From: Bacteroidales bacterium UBA5515 | GTDB taxonomy: Bacteria; Bacteroidota; Bacteroidia; Bacteroidales; P3 | Assembly (NCBI GenBank): GCA_002423895.1 | Contig: DIOL01000032.1 | Coordinates: 124,001 to 188,000, forward strand | Direction: 5' to 3' | Length of the DNA: 64,000 nucleotides | Part shown: positions 34,905 to 43,640 of the stretch, piece after piece | How positions within the stretch are numbered: the stretch's first letter is position 1 | Layout: each line of letters opens with the position of its first letter | Program-made: the position numbers and the translations under genes | The notes under the pieces: model-generated | Databases searched by the model: none | What the model saw: only the letters and a program-made list of their open reading frames with translations | Told to the model about the DNA's origin: nothing

Positions 34905-35831
34905 ATGAGTAAAAAATTATTATCTAATAGTTATTTAACTATTATTTTATTGGCATTTGTATTTTCTATATTTATAGTTAGCTGTAATGAATTTGAAGGC
35001 GACCAAGAGACACCTTCTTTTATTTATATTAAAGGATTTAATATGGTTGAAAATCCAGCTATAGCACAGAGTTCGACAGATGGATTTCAAACATCTGCTA
35101 TAACTGATGCTTGGGTTTTTGTAGATAATATATATATCGGGACCTATTCTCTACCATGCAAAGTTCCTATCCTAAAGAAAGGAAATCATAAGATTGAAAT
35201 TAAACCTGGCATTAAGCTTAATGGTATTTCACTTACAAGGTCTGATTATCCTTTTTACACTACTTACATAAACACTATTAACTTAAGAGAAGCAGAAACA
35301 GATACAATTGAAACTATGGATATTTCTTACAGAGATGATTGGTCTGTATTTGCAATTTCTGAATTGTTTGAAAACTCATTTCTTTCCTTTAAAACTGAAG
35401 GACTATTACAAGACACAAACAGATTAATAAAATGTAATAATACCGATACTGTTGAATGGGGAACTTATTGCGGAGCAATGTATTTAGGAGCGAATGAAAC
35501 AACTTATAGAGTTATTTCTGATTCCATTTACTGCAACAATAAATCTACTGTTGTTATGGAAATTGATTATTGGTGCAATATACCTTTTGGAATTGGAATG
35601 TCTGGAAAGGCTTCTTCTGCAGCACAAACACAATATTTGAATGTTATGACACTTAACCCAAATGCTGGTAAAGGATGGCAAAAAGTTTATATAGTTTTGG
35701 GGAAAGTGTGGTCTCAGCTTTCATATCCAGAATATTTTAGAGTCTTTCTAACTCCTTTTAAAAAGGATGGAGTTCAAAATGGTTGGGTATATGTTGATAA
35801 CATTAAAATTATTCACTACCCAAATAAATAA
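34905..35831 (+). CDS. Lipoprotein of unknown function
   Basis: 308 residues from the ATG at 34905 (an in-frame TTG at 34896 is less likely). The lipobox is AFVFSIFIVSCNEFEG. The N-terminal part includes TDAWVFVDNIYIGTYSLPCK, a PEGA-like small beta motif, and the C-terminal half looks like a jelly-roll binding domain (VMEIDYWCNIPFGIGM, GWVYVDNIKIIHYP). It may bind glycan or protein at the cell surface. The sugar-transferase gene follows after 24 bases. Confidence 0.65.
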   Translation: MSKKLLSNSYLTIILLAFVFSIFIVSCNEFEGDQETPSFIYIKGFNMVENPAIAQSSTDGFQTSAITDAWVFVDNIYIGTYSLPCKVPILKKGNHKIEIKPGIKLNGISLTRSDYPFYTTYINTINLREAETDTIETMDISYRDDWSVFAISELFENSFLSFKTEGLLQDTNRLIKCNNTDTVEWGTYCGAMYLGANETTYRVISDSIYCNNKSTVVMEIDYWCNIPFGIGMSGKASSAAQTQYLNVMTLNPNAGKGWQKVYIVLGKVWSQLSYPEYFRVFLTPFKKDGVQNGWVYVDNIKIIHYPNK

Positions 35832-35855
35832 CAAAACCTTCTCCCTACAATAACA

Positions 35856-37274
35856 ATGAATAGAAAAATTCAAGGTGCAAAATACCTAATCTCAGATTTT
35901 TTATCGGCTCTAATTGCTTGGACTTTATTTTTCATTTTCCGCAAAACCACAATTGATGCTGGAAATTTTGATGATATCAATTCCGTTTTCAGTGATTCAA
36001 ATTTATATAAAGGATTAGTATTCGTACCTCTGTTTTGGATTTTTCTTTATTTTTGTCAAGGAACTTACACCGACCCCTATCGCAAGTCAAGATTAAAAGA
36101 ATTAGAACAAACATTCTTTATAAGTGTTGTTGGAATTATAGTTATATTCTTTGTACTATTGCTTGACGACCAAATATTATCATACAAAAACTACTATTTT
36201 TCATTCTTTATTCTCCTAATTACTCATTTCTTCCTAACCTATATACCAAGGCTATTAATTACAACAAAAGCTGCCAAGAAAATTCATAAAAAAATTATTG
36301 GCTTCCCAACAATAATTATTGGCAATAACTCAAAAGCAATTAAACTCTTTCACGATATTGAAAATCAAGAAATCTCTTCCGGTAATAAGATAATTGGATA
36401 TGTTAATCTTGATAAAAAGAATAATGGACTTTCAGCATTCCTAAACTGCCTTGGAGACTATAAGGATATTGATAAAATTATTGCAGATAACAATGTTGAA
36501 GAAATAATTATTGCAGTTGAAAAAGATAATGAAGCCAACCTTCATAAGATAATAACTCAAATTGAATCAAATAATAACGTTCTAATTAAAGTTCCTGCTG
36601 ACACAACTGATATACTTTTAGGAAGAGTTAAGATGTCCTCAATCTTTCAGACTCCTTTGGTATTGGTTTCAAATGAAATTCTTTCAAATTGGCAGAAGTT
36701 CATAAAAAGGCTTATGGATATTTTATTCTCATCCATTGCAATTATAATTCTAATACCTATTTACATAATTACTGGAGCAATTGTTTATTTCACATCTAAA
36801 GGACCTATTTTCTACAAGCAGGAAAGAATAGGTTATAAAGGTAAACCTTTTTATATGCATAAATTTCGCTCAATGTATTTGAATGCTGAAAGCGATGGAG
36901 TGCCTAAACTTTCAAGCGATAATGATAGTCGTATAACTCCTTTTGGAAAATTTATGCGTAAGGTTAGATTAGACGAAATTCCTCAATTCTATAATGTTTT
37001 GATAGGAACAATGAGCTTGGTTGGTCCAAGACCTGAAAGAAGATATTTTATTAATCAAATTGTTGAAAGAAATCCAGAATACACCCTTTTGCTTAAAGTA
37101 AAACCAGGCATCACTTCATGGGGACAGGTTAAGTATGGATATGCTGAAAATGTTGATGAAATGATAGAACGTTTGCAATATGACCTTTTATATATTGAAA
37201 ACCTTTCTATAGCTACAGACATAAAGATTTTACTTTATACTTTTATTATTATTTTCCAGGGAAGAGGAAAGTAA
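35856..37274 (+). CDS. Polyprenyl-phosphate sugar-1-phosphate transferase (exopolysaccharide/O-antigen initiating)
   Basis: 472 residues. Four membrane helices lie at about 12-130, a CoA-binding-like Rossmann region at 145-260 (IIGFPTIIIGNNSKAIKLFH), a fifth helix at 288-312, then the catalytic bacterial sugar-transferase domain (KRLMDILFSSIAIIIL, GPIFYKQERIGYKGKPFYMH, KFRSM, RKVRLDEIPQFYNVL, MSLVGPRPE, KPGITSWGQVKYGYA). It links a sugar-phosphate to undecaprenyl phosphate to begin a surface polysaccharide. It stands without other polysaccharide genes, so it may act in an O-linked protein glycosylation or O-antigen pathway encoded elsewhere. Confidence 0.92.
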   Translation: MNRKIQGAKYLISDFLSALIAWTLFFIFRKTTIDAGNFDDINSVFSDSNLYKGLVFVPLFWIFLYFCQGTYTDPYRKSRLKELEQTFFISVVGIIVIFFVLLLDDQILSYKNYYFSFFILLITHFFLTYIPRLLITTKAAKKIHKKIIGFPTIIIGNNSKAIKLFHDIENQEISSGNKIIGYVNLDKKNNGLSAFLNCLGDYKDIDKIIADNNVEEIIIAVEKDNEANLHKIITQIESNNNVLIKVPADTTDILLGRVKMSSIFQTPLVLVSNEILSNWQKFIKRLMDILFSSIAIIILIPIYIITGAIVYFTSKGPIFYKQERIGYKGKPFYMHKFRSMYLNAESDGVPKLSSDNDSRITPFGKFMRKVRLDEIPQFYNVLIGTMSLVGPRPERRYFINQIVERNPEYTLLLKVKPGITSWGQVKYGYAENVDEMIERLQYDLLYIENLSIATDIKILLYTFIIIFQGRGK

Positions 37275-37283
37275 AACAAATAA

Positions 37284-37883
37284 TTAGAAAGTATAACTAA
37301 AGGATAAGCTATATTCTCTGAAAAGTATTAAATAATATAAATCTATATCCAATCCCACAGCAAAATTTTCAATTATTTTATAAGATAAACCTAATGATAC
37401 TAGAAAGCCAAATGAATTATGATTAGAATATTCTGTTGATAAATAATTGCCATATCCATCAAGGCGTTCATATTTAGTATGCCAATTAAAAATAGAAAAA
37501 CCTTGCCCAACTTTTAACAATAATTTTTTAGACTTCTTCCATAAGGTATTATAGGTAAAAATTATACTATACGCATCAGAATAGTTGTTCTCTCTGAAAA
37601 AAGGATAATCATCATAATATGTATTCCTTAAATTTCTAAACTTTAACTTAGCAAAAACCATATTTTTAAATCCCAACTCATATGAAAGGATAAAATTAAG
37701 ATAACTATATTTTGTTCCATCAAAAGTTGGGTAAGGATAATAACCCCAATCAAGATCTAAAGGGATTATAATACCAATATTATTACTTATTGTATGCGAA
37801 AATAACTTTTCTTTCTTTTCCTCTTGCGAAAAGCCTATTAAAGGTATTGCTAAGAATAAAAGGCAAACTAATATTTTTCTCAT
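37284..37883 (-). CDS. Small outer-membrane-barrel-like protein
   Basis: 199 residues. The signal peptide is MRKILVCLLFLAIPLIGFSQ. Alternating aromatic beta strands (YSLNFILSYELGF region, MVFAKLKFRNLRNTYYDDYP, SFGFLVSLGLSYKIIENFAV) and a C-terminal strand ending in Phe (YSLSFSYTF) suggest an outer-membrane beta-barrel. Function unknown. It converges with the sugar-transferase gene, whose stop is nine bases away. Confidence 0.65.
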   Translation of the reverse strand: MRKILVCLLFLAIPLIGFSQEEKKEKLFSHTISNNIGIIIPLDLDWGYYPYPTFDGTKYSYLNFILSYELGFKNMVFAKLKFRNLRNTYYDDYPFFRENNYSDAYSIIFTYNTLWKKSKKLLLKVGQGFSIFNWHTKYERLDGYGNYLSTEYSNHNSFGFLVSLGLSYKIIENFAVGLDIDLYYLILFREYSLSFSYTF

Positions 37884-37906
37884 AATAAATCAGTTTTTTT
37901 ATGGCA

Positions 37907-37914
37907 CAAAACTA
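37907..37914 (-). promoter_or_regulatory. -7 promoter element for the 37284-37883 gene
   Basis: CAAAACTA reads TAGTTTTG on the minus strand, 24 bases upstream of the start. Confidence 0.5.
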
Positions 37915-37979
37915 AAAAAAATATTTTAGTAACCACATTTCCTAAATGATATAAACTTATTCTATTTTTTCAAAACGCT

Positions 37980-38050
37980 GTTTTAATTTACTAACTCTTC
38001 GTTTTAATTTTTTCTTTCTTCGTTTTATTTTGCTGAAACAAGGTTTTATT
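37980..38050. repeat. Array of four GTTTTA units with a 21-bp period
   Basis: GTTTTAATTT at 37980 and 38001, GTTTTATTTT at 38022 and 38043. The two middle units are preceded by CTTC. The intervals are exactly 21. The last unit overlaps the stop codon of the HEAT gene (38046-38048). The array lies between that gene's end and the promoter of the next minus-strand gene. Confidence 0.8.
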
Positions 38051-38564
38051 TTTTCAGCTTCTTAAAGGCTTTTAAATAAATATTCTTTATGCTGTCCTTT
38101 TCCTCTTTTTCGCAAATTTCAACTAATTGATTATATAATTTACTATTAGAATATTCTGGTAAAATAATAATTCTTGAAAGTGCATAAGCAGCACTCCATC
38201 GAACTACTGTACCTTCATCATTAGAGTTGTTTAAAAGCAATTTAATTGATTTATCAAGATCATTTGTATATAACACTGCAATATTCCCAATAACTCTTGC
38301 TGATTCTCTTTTAAGGCTATTAGATTTTGAATCTACATAATGTATTGCAAACTTTAAATATTCAATATTTGATATTTCAGGATTTGTATTTGTTACTGCC
38401 TCTATTGCTTCCATACAATAAGTAATATCAGCATCTTTCAAAGTCTTGCAAACCTCTTTTATATCTTCAATTGTAATTTCATTATTTGTTATCGCTAAAG
38501 TTAATTGTTTAACTTTCTCAATTCCTTTTATTGATTTATTATTAAAAAATTCTTTGATATCCAT
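38046..38564 (-). CDS. HEAT-repeat protein
   Basis: 172 residues, no signal peptide, so cytoplasmic. At least three helical pairs resemble HEAT or PBS-lyase-like repeats: NIEYLKFAIHYVDSKSNSLK, RESARVIGNIAVLYTNDLDK and GTVVRWSAAYALSRIIILPE. Such repeats mediate protein binding; the partner is unknown. It sits between the T9SS operon terminator and a small barrel gene, with its own promoter. Confidence 0.8.
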   Translation of the reverse strand: MDIKEFFNNKSIKGIEKVKQLTLAITNNEITIEDIKEVCKTLKDADITYCMEAIEAVTNTNPEISNIEYLKFAIHYVDSKSNSLKRESARVIGNIAVLYTNDLDKSIKLLLNNSNDEGTVVRWSAAYALSRIIILPEYSNSKLYNQLVEICEKEEKDSIKNIYLKAFKKLKK

Positions 38565-38606
38565 AATCTATATAAATCAAATAGTAAATATAAACTCTAT
38601 AAAAAT

Positions 38607-38640
38607 AAAATACAGCAAAAGTAAACCTTTGCTGTATTTT
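38607..38640 (-). terminator. Terminator of the gldKLMN operon
   Basis: AAAATACAGCAAA (38607-38619) pairs with TTTGCTGTATTTT (38628-38640) around an 8-base loop. On the minus strand it is followed by a T-rich tract (ATTTTTATAG). The HEAT gene promoter lies inside it. Confidence 0.85.
38616..38623 (-). promoter_or_regulatory. -7 promoter element for the HEAT gene, inside the terminator hairpin
   Basis: CAAAAGTA reads TACTTTTG on the minus strand, 52 bases upstream of the HEAT start at 38564. Confidence 0.45.
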
Positions 38641-38667
38641 TATATAAGACTCTTATAGAGTATTATG

Positions 38668-39531
38668 TTAGTATTCCCACATATCTTCTTCGTAATCGAA
38701 TATTTTATCTTTTAAATTATCTGATTCTCTTAAAGCTTCGTCTCCAGTTGTATATTGACTAATTGTACGAAGTCCATATACGTTAGATTCTTTAACTATA
38801 TAGCTGCTAAACATTCTTTTTAGGAATATATCATCATAGCTTCTTCTTTGAGCATCATTTTTAAAGTTAAATACTTCAGTGTTTGCTAATAATTCTCTAA
38901 CTTCTGGATCATCATATCTAACCCAAAATAATGGAATTGTAATTGGAGGTGCTCCTTCTTCTTTTACTTGATAGTAAATTGGAGAGAAACCAGCAATTCT
39001 AACATCTTGAACAGTTCTTTGCTTATCAATAAACCAATTTTCCTTAATACGAAGAGTTTTAATATCATCAGTATTTAGAGGTATTAGAACTTCCTTTGTT
39101 ACCTGGAATTCTGTTCCATCAATGTCAACAGAGTCAATTTGTTCTTCTATCTTTTTGGAGTATAATCCTTTTTGAGTAGGCCAATCAATCTCTTGCTTGA
39201 ACTCATCATCTGCATAAACCTTTATCTTTCCTTCATTAATTGCTTGTTCTAAAGCATAGAAAAGATTTACTCTACCTTGGTCTGGTTGTGTTGGATAATA
39301 GAAAACTTGATTTTGTTTTTCACGGAAATCAACAACTCTCCATATTCTCCATTGCCAAACTACATCAGCTTCTCTTACATAAGGAAAGCTAAATGGTTTT
39401 CTTTGATTGAAAGATATTTTTTCGTAAAAACTATCTCTTGGTCCTTCATCTGGTGCATCCAATACTTGAGCAAATAAATTTGCACTAAATAATGAAATAA
39501 CTACTAATAATATTAAAGATATCTTTTTCAT
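38668..39531 (-). CDS. gldN: Type IX secretion / gliding protein GldN (PorN)
   Basis: 287 residues with a signal peptide (MKKISLILLVVISLFSANLF, cleaved near FAQ). The family body is clear: RDSFYEKISFNQRKPFSFPY, VWQWRIWRVVDFREKQNQV, PTQKGLYSKKIEEQI and FWVRYDDPEVRELLANTEVF. GldN pairs with GldK in the periplasmic ring around the outer-membrane part of T9SS. It is the last gene of the operon, 11 bases after gldM, with a terminator 28 bases after its stop. Confidence 0.95.
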   Translation of the reverse strand: MKKISLILLVVISLFSANLFAQVLDAPDEGPRDSFYEKISFNQRKPFSFPYVREADVVWQWRIWRVVDFREKQNQVFYYPTQPDQGRVNLFYALEQAINEGKIKVYADDEFKQEIDWPTQKGLYSKKIEEQIDSVDIDGTEFQVTKEVLIPLNTDDIKTLRIKENWFIDKQRTVQDVRIAGFSPIYYQVKEEGAPPITIPLFWVRYDDPEVRELLANTEVFNFKNDAQRRSYDDIFLKRMFSSYIVKESNVYGLRTISQYTTGDEALRESDNLKDKIFDYEEDMWEY

Positions 39532-39542
39532 AATCTAATATT

Positions 39543-41141
39543 TTATTGTATTGTAAATATCATTTGAGGGTTTTGAACGGATTTGTCTCCGTCAGGTCCT
39601 TTAGCTCTAATACCTTCTATATAAACCTTATTTCCTCTTCTAAGTCTTTGAATTTGGCTGATCATTTCTGGAGTAAATCTAGCTCCTCTTGAAACAAGTG
39701 GTGCTTGTCCATCTCCTCCAGTATTGAAGGTCATTTGAAATTCTGTTACATTATATCTAACAGGGAAATCAAATCCATCCATAACAACTTTTAATTGTCC
39801 TTGTGCAACAAGAATTTCTTTTGCAATTCTTCCTCCATCTGATGAACCAACCATTGCTTTTGGAGCAGGAATTTTCTTAACACGGAACTTCATATCTCCT
39901 TGTTTTACTACCTTACCTCCAATATTTGCACTAACTACAACTTGAGCTTCTTGCTGAGTTTTTACATTAACAATATATTTTCCAGCAGACACTTTACTAA
40001 TGGTAGCTCCACCTCCACCAGTTATACTAACATTTAACTGGTCTGCACTAACTCCTGGTGCTGAAATTGAAACAGGATTATCAACTCCAATATAAAATAC
40101 GTTCATATTGGTTGGAGAAATTGTAACAGCAGGTGCTGCAACAAAATATTCACCAGAGAATGGGTATGGAACTTCTCCTTTATCTCCTTTTACATATACA
40201 ACTCCTTGATATTTTTGCATTCCTACTGCACCAGCTCCAAATTTTAGTTTAATTACACCAGAATCACTTACTAAATTAGCTCCTCTAACATCAGCTCTTA
40301 ATTGTGTCTTTGAATCATAAGCTGCAACAAATACCTCAGCTTCATAATTATCACCCTGCATTACATAAGTAGCTTTTGGCACTACTTTAGCTCTAACATT
40401 ATCAAATTTATAGTCATCTGCACTTACTGCACTTAACAAACTATTAACCATATCAAATTCAGCATTTTGAATTTCTGATTTAAATTTGTTAAGCAAAACC
40501 AAATCGGCTAAAGTAATTGTATTATTAAAATTATACATCTGCCAATTTAAATTTTGACCACTTTGATTTTTATAATGAGCTTTAGTATTAATTTGCATTT
40601 TTTTTAGCCTATCTACAAATCTTGTATCTGCGAGATTAAGCATTTTTGCTTGATAAGCTTCTATCTTTTTTCTAAGCTCCATAGCCTTTGCAGAAGAACC
40701 ATCTTCAGTTCCTCCAATAAAGTATTGAGTTGGCTTTGTATAGTTGTCTTTCGATTGAATTCCGTTATATCCTTGTTCTTTTAAAATTTTCTTAGCTTCT
40801 TCTTTCCCTCCCTTTAATCCTTCTACTTCTGAAACTAAGTCATATTTCATATCATCAATATAATTAAGAATATCCTTAGTTTCTTTCCTTACTTGTTTTG
40901 CTTTTTCCCAGTTAGCACCAACTTTTTCAGGATTTGCTACATATGCTCTTTCAAAATTATAATAAGAATTCTCTATCTTAGTTGAAAACAATTGGTTTGT
41001 TGTTTCCATACTATCTCCAACAGTTACAAAAGCTTGGAGAATTTCAACTGATACATTTAGTGCCAACAAAGCTGTATACACCAAATACATCATTGAAATC
41101 ATCTTCTGTCTGGGGGTTTCCGGACAATTAGTTGCACCCAT
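39543..41141 (-). CDS. gldM: Type IX secretion / gliding motor protein GldM (PorM)
   Basis: 532 residues. The N-terminus MGATNCPETPRQKMISMMYL leads into one membrane helix (residues 15-36, LVYTALLALNVSVEILQAFV). A helical periplasmic domain and three or four beta domains follow, ending in GNKVYIEGIRAKGPDGDKSV. With GldL it forms the proton-driven motor; the periplasmic rod transmits force to the outer-membrane ring. The length is typical. It lies 46 bases after gldL. Confidence 0.96.
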   Translation of the reverse strand: MGATNCPETPRQKMISMMYLVYTALLALNVSVEILQAFVTVGDSMETTNQLFSTKIENSYYNFERAYVANPEKVGANWEKAKQVRKETKDILNYIDDMKYDLVSEVEGLKGGKEEAKKILKEQGYNGIQSKDNYTKPTQYFIGGTEDGSSAKAMELRKKIEAYQAKMLNLADTRFVDRLKKMQINTKAHYKNQSGQNLNWQMYNFNNTITLADLVLLNKFKSEIQNAEFDMVNSLLSAVSADDYKFDNVRAKVVPKATYVMQGDNYEAEVFVAAYDSKTQLRADVRGANLVSDSGVIKLKFGAGAVGMQKYQGVVYVKGDKGEVPYPFSGEYFVAAPAVTISPTNMNVFYIGVDNPVSISAPGVSADQLNVSITGGGGATISKVSAGKYIVNVKTQQEAQVVVSANIGGKVVKQGDMKFRVKKIPAPKAMVGSSDGGRIAKEILVAQGQLKVVMDGFDFPVRYNVTEFQMTFNTGGDGQAPLVSRGARFTPEMISQIQRLRRGNKVYIEGIRAKGPDGDKSVQNPQMIFTIQ

Positions 41142-41187
41142 AGTATTCTATTTATTTTGCGTTAATAAATTATTTAGTTATTATTTA

Positions 41188-42144
41188 TTATGCCTTTGAT
41201 TGCATTGCAGAAAGCATATTTCCATAGATATCGTTTAATGCAGTAACTTTCTTTGAAAGAGCGTTAACTTGTTCTTTATATCTTAGGACATTCTCTGCTG
41301 TATCAGCAAAATTAACAACTAAACTATCTATTTTTTCTTGCACTTGTTTGGTTGATTCTAATTGGGCAGTAGAGTTTTGAATTTGTAATTCATATAAAGC
41401 ATTTATTGAAGATAAACTTGAAGCCATAGTTTTCAATTCATTTAAGTATGATGAATCTCCACTTGTTAGAGCTACAGCTGTTTCTTTATAAATGTTTGAA
41501 AGTGTAGAAACTGCTGTTGCAGCATCTTGAACACTTGCTAAATATTCTCCAGAAACCATCAAATCTTTATTCAAATAATCTGATGTTTTCTTATAAGAAG
41601 ATGATAATTCTGCAACAGATTCTGTTGCATCTTCCATATTTTTAATAAATTTTTCTGTAGAAAGTGAAGCTGTAGAAATTGACCCTAATTGAGAAGCTGT
41701 TTCACTAAGATTTTGCAATCCTTTTCCTAAACTTTCAATTAATTCAGGTCCAATTTTTGCTTGAGAAAGCATATTGTCTAAAGCTTGAGTTTCTGTTAAT
41801 CCACCTACAACATTTAATCCACTCAATCCACTTAAGTCTACATCTTGATTTTCTCTTCTCTTTTTCCCTTTTTTCTTTTCATCCTTCTTATCCTTATCTT
41901 CATCCATTCCTGCTAGTTCAGGATATGCCAAACTCCAATCATATTCAACATGTAACGGTTCAAAAGCAGATATAAAGAAGATTACTGATTCAGTCAACAT
42001 ACCAACAGTTAATAATGGACCAGCTCCAGGCCAGTGTTGGATTTTAAATAATGCTCCAACAATAACAGCTGATGCTCCAAGACCGTATAGCTTAGCTGCC
42101 ATGTTTTTATAAAACTTACTTCTTACAAAACTATCTATTCCCAT
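41188..42144 (-). CDS. gldL: Type IX secretion / gliding motor protein GldL (PorL)
   Basis: 318 residues. Two membrane helices at about 18-34 and 44-60 enclose the family motif FKIQHWPGAGPLL. Glu52 in MLTESVIFF is the intramembrane glutamate thought to carry protons in the GldLM motor. The cytoplasmic part starts with a Lys/Glu-rich linker (DKKDEKKKGKKRREN) and continues as a long coiled-coil region. GldL is normally about 215 residues in F. johnsoniae and about 310 in Porphyromonas PorL, so this is the longer type. Confidence 0.95.
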   Translation of the reverse strand: MGIDSFVRSKFYKNMAAKLYGLGASAVIVGALFKIQHWPGAGPLLTVGMLTESVIFFISAFEPLHVEYDWSLAYPELAGMDEDKDKKDEKKKGKKRRENQDVDLSGLSGLNVVGGLTETQALDNMLSQAKIGPELIESLGKGLQNLSETASQLGSISTASLSTEKFIKNMEDATESVAELSSSYKKTSDYLNKDLMVSGEYLASVQDAATAVSTLSNIYKETAVALTSGDSSYLNELKTMASSLSSINALYELQIQNSTAQLESTKQVQEKIDSLVVNFADTAENVLRYKEQVNALSKKVTALNDIYGNMLSAMQSKA

Positions 42145-42196
42145 AATAAATTTATTTTTAACGTTTTAATATTAAATGATTAATTAATTTTCTGAA

Positions 42197-43573
42197 TTAG
42201 TGTTTATATACATTTGAAGATGTTTTTGGATTATCTCCACGAACTCTACCAAGATATGATTGAACACAACGGAAGCCTAAATAACTCTTTCCGGAATCTT
42301 GATATTCGTATGCACGAGTTGCAGTTTGAATGAAATGTTTTTGATCTTTCCAACTTCCTCCACGAATTACTTTTCTTTTCATTTGAGGACTATCTTCATC
42401 AGTTGCTTGGTAACCTGCAAATTGATTTAAATCGTGAGCGAAATTATATGAAGATTCATTAAAGGAGTCTTCACACCATTCTGAAACGTTTCCTGCCATA
42501 TCATATAGACCGAAATCATTTGGAGCATAGTGAGCAACAATTACTGGTAAAACTCCACCATCAACATCATAATTTCCTCTCATAGGTTTGTAATTAGCGA
42601 TGAAACATCCTTTACCATTTCTTACATAAGGACCTCCCCAAGGATAAGCAGCTCCTGGAGCTCCACCTTTAGCAGCATATTCCCATTCTGCTTCTGTCGG
42701 CAAACGAAATTCTTCCATTCTTGAATAACCTTGACCTTCTAAGTAATTATTCATCATAAATGTTCTCCATATTGAGAATGCTTTTGCTTGACGATAAGTA
42801 ATTCCAACAACAGGATAATCATCATAAGCTGGGTGTGAAAAATAATTACGAGTTAAATTATCATTATATGAATATGCGTAATCATGCATCCAAGCTAATG
42901 TGTCAGGGTATACATTTATTACTTCTCTCTTGACAAGTTCTTTTCTATTTTTTAATCCATTAGGTCTACCTGCAAATGAAGAACCTTTTAATTCAGGACT
43001 TAATTCTATCCCAGAATAATGTTCTTTCTTAGCAGCTGTTACATAATCAATCCAGAAATATTCATAATTTAATTTTCTTGCATCTAATTGCTTTTTATTG
43101 TAAAATCTTTCTTCAGAAGGTACAAACAAAGGATCCAAAGCATCTCTTTCATCTACATTTTTTAACTCCCAATCAATTTTTTCACTCCAATTAATTATTG
43201 GGTTAGGAAGTTCTTCTCCGTATTGATCAACTTCTATTAAATATTTTTGAGGATTAACATCTCCCAATAATTTATATGCAATTGAGTCTCTTACCCAATA
43301 TACAAATTGACGATATTCATTATTAGTAATCTCTGTCTCGTCCATCCAAAAAGAATTTAATTGTATTGTTTTTGGCTGTAAATTATAGGTAGAGTAAATA
43401 TCTTCATCTGAAGAACCCATAGTATAACTTCCTTGAGGAACTTCAACCATTCCATAAGGTTGCATATCTTCAAATGGTTGCCTTCCTTGAACACCTATCA
43501 GTTCACCATTGTCTGTCGATCCACATCCTACTGCTAATATAGCTAATGATGCTAATAAAATCAATCTTTTCAT
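42197..43573 (-). CDS. gldK: Type IX secretion / gliding lipoprotein GldK (PorK)
   Basis: 458 residues. The lipobox is LLASLAILAVGCGSTD with Cys17. An FGE/SUMF1-like domain covers most of the rest: EVPQGSYTMGSSDEDIY, FWMDETEITNNEYRQFVYWV, PVVGITYRQAKAFSIWR, EEFRLPTEAEWEYAAKGG, LYDMAGNVSEWCEDSF, KVIRGGSWKD and YLGFRCV. It is the outer-membrane-anchored subunit of the GldK-GldN ring and is not expected to be enzymatically active. Confidence 0.95.
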   Translation of the reverse strand: MKRLILLASLAILAVGCGSTDNGELIGVQGRQPFEDMQPYGMVEVPQGSYTMGSSDEDIYSTYNLQPKTIQLNSFWMDETEITNNEYRQFVYWVRDSIAYKLLGDVNPQKYLIEVDQYGEELPNPIINWSEKIDWELKNVDERDALDPLFVPSEERFYNKKQLDARKLNYEYFWIDYVTAAKKEHYSGIELSPELKGSSFAGRPNGLKNRKELVKREVINVYPDTLAWMHDYAYSYNDNLTRNYFSHPAYDDYPVVGITYRQAKAFSIWRTFMMNNYLEGQGYSRMEEFRLPTEAEWEYAAKGGAPGAAYPWGGPYVRNGKGCFIANYKPMRGNYDVDGGVLPVIVAHYAPNDFGLYDMAGNVSEWCEDSFNESSYNFAHDLNQFAGYQATDEDSPQMKRKVIRGGSWKDQKHFIQTATRAYEYQDSGKSYLGFRCVQSYLGRVRGDNPKTSSNVYKH

Positions 43574-43640
43574 ATTCTTCTAATTTTATTTTTCTTTCTA
43601 TTTTGTCCTAAACGTAAATTATTATGTTTAGTTACATTTT

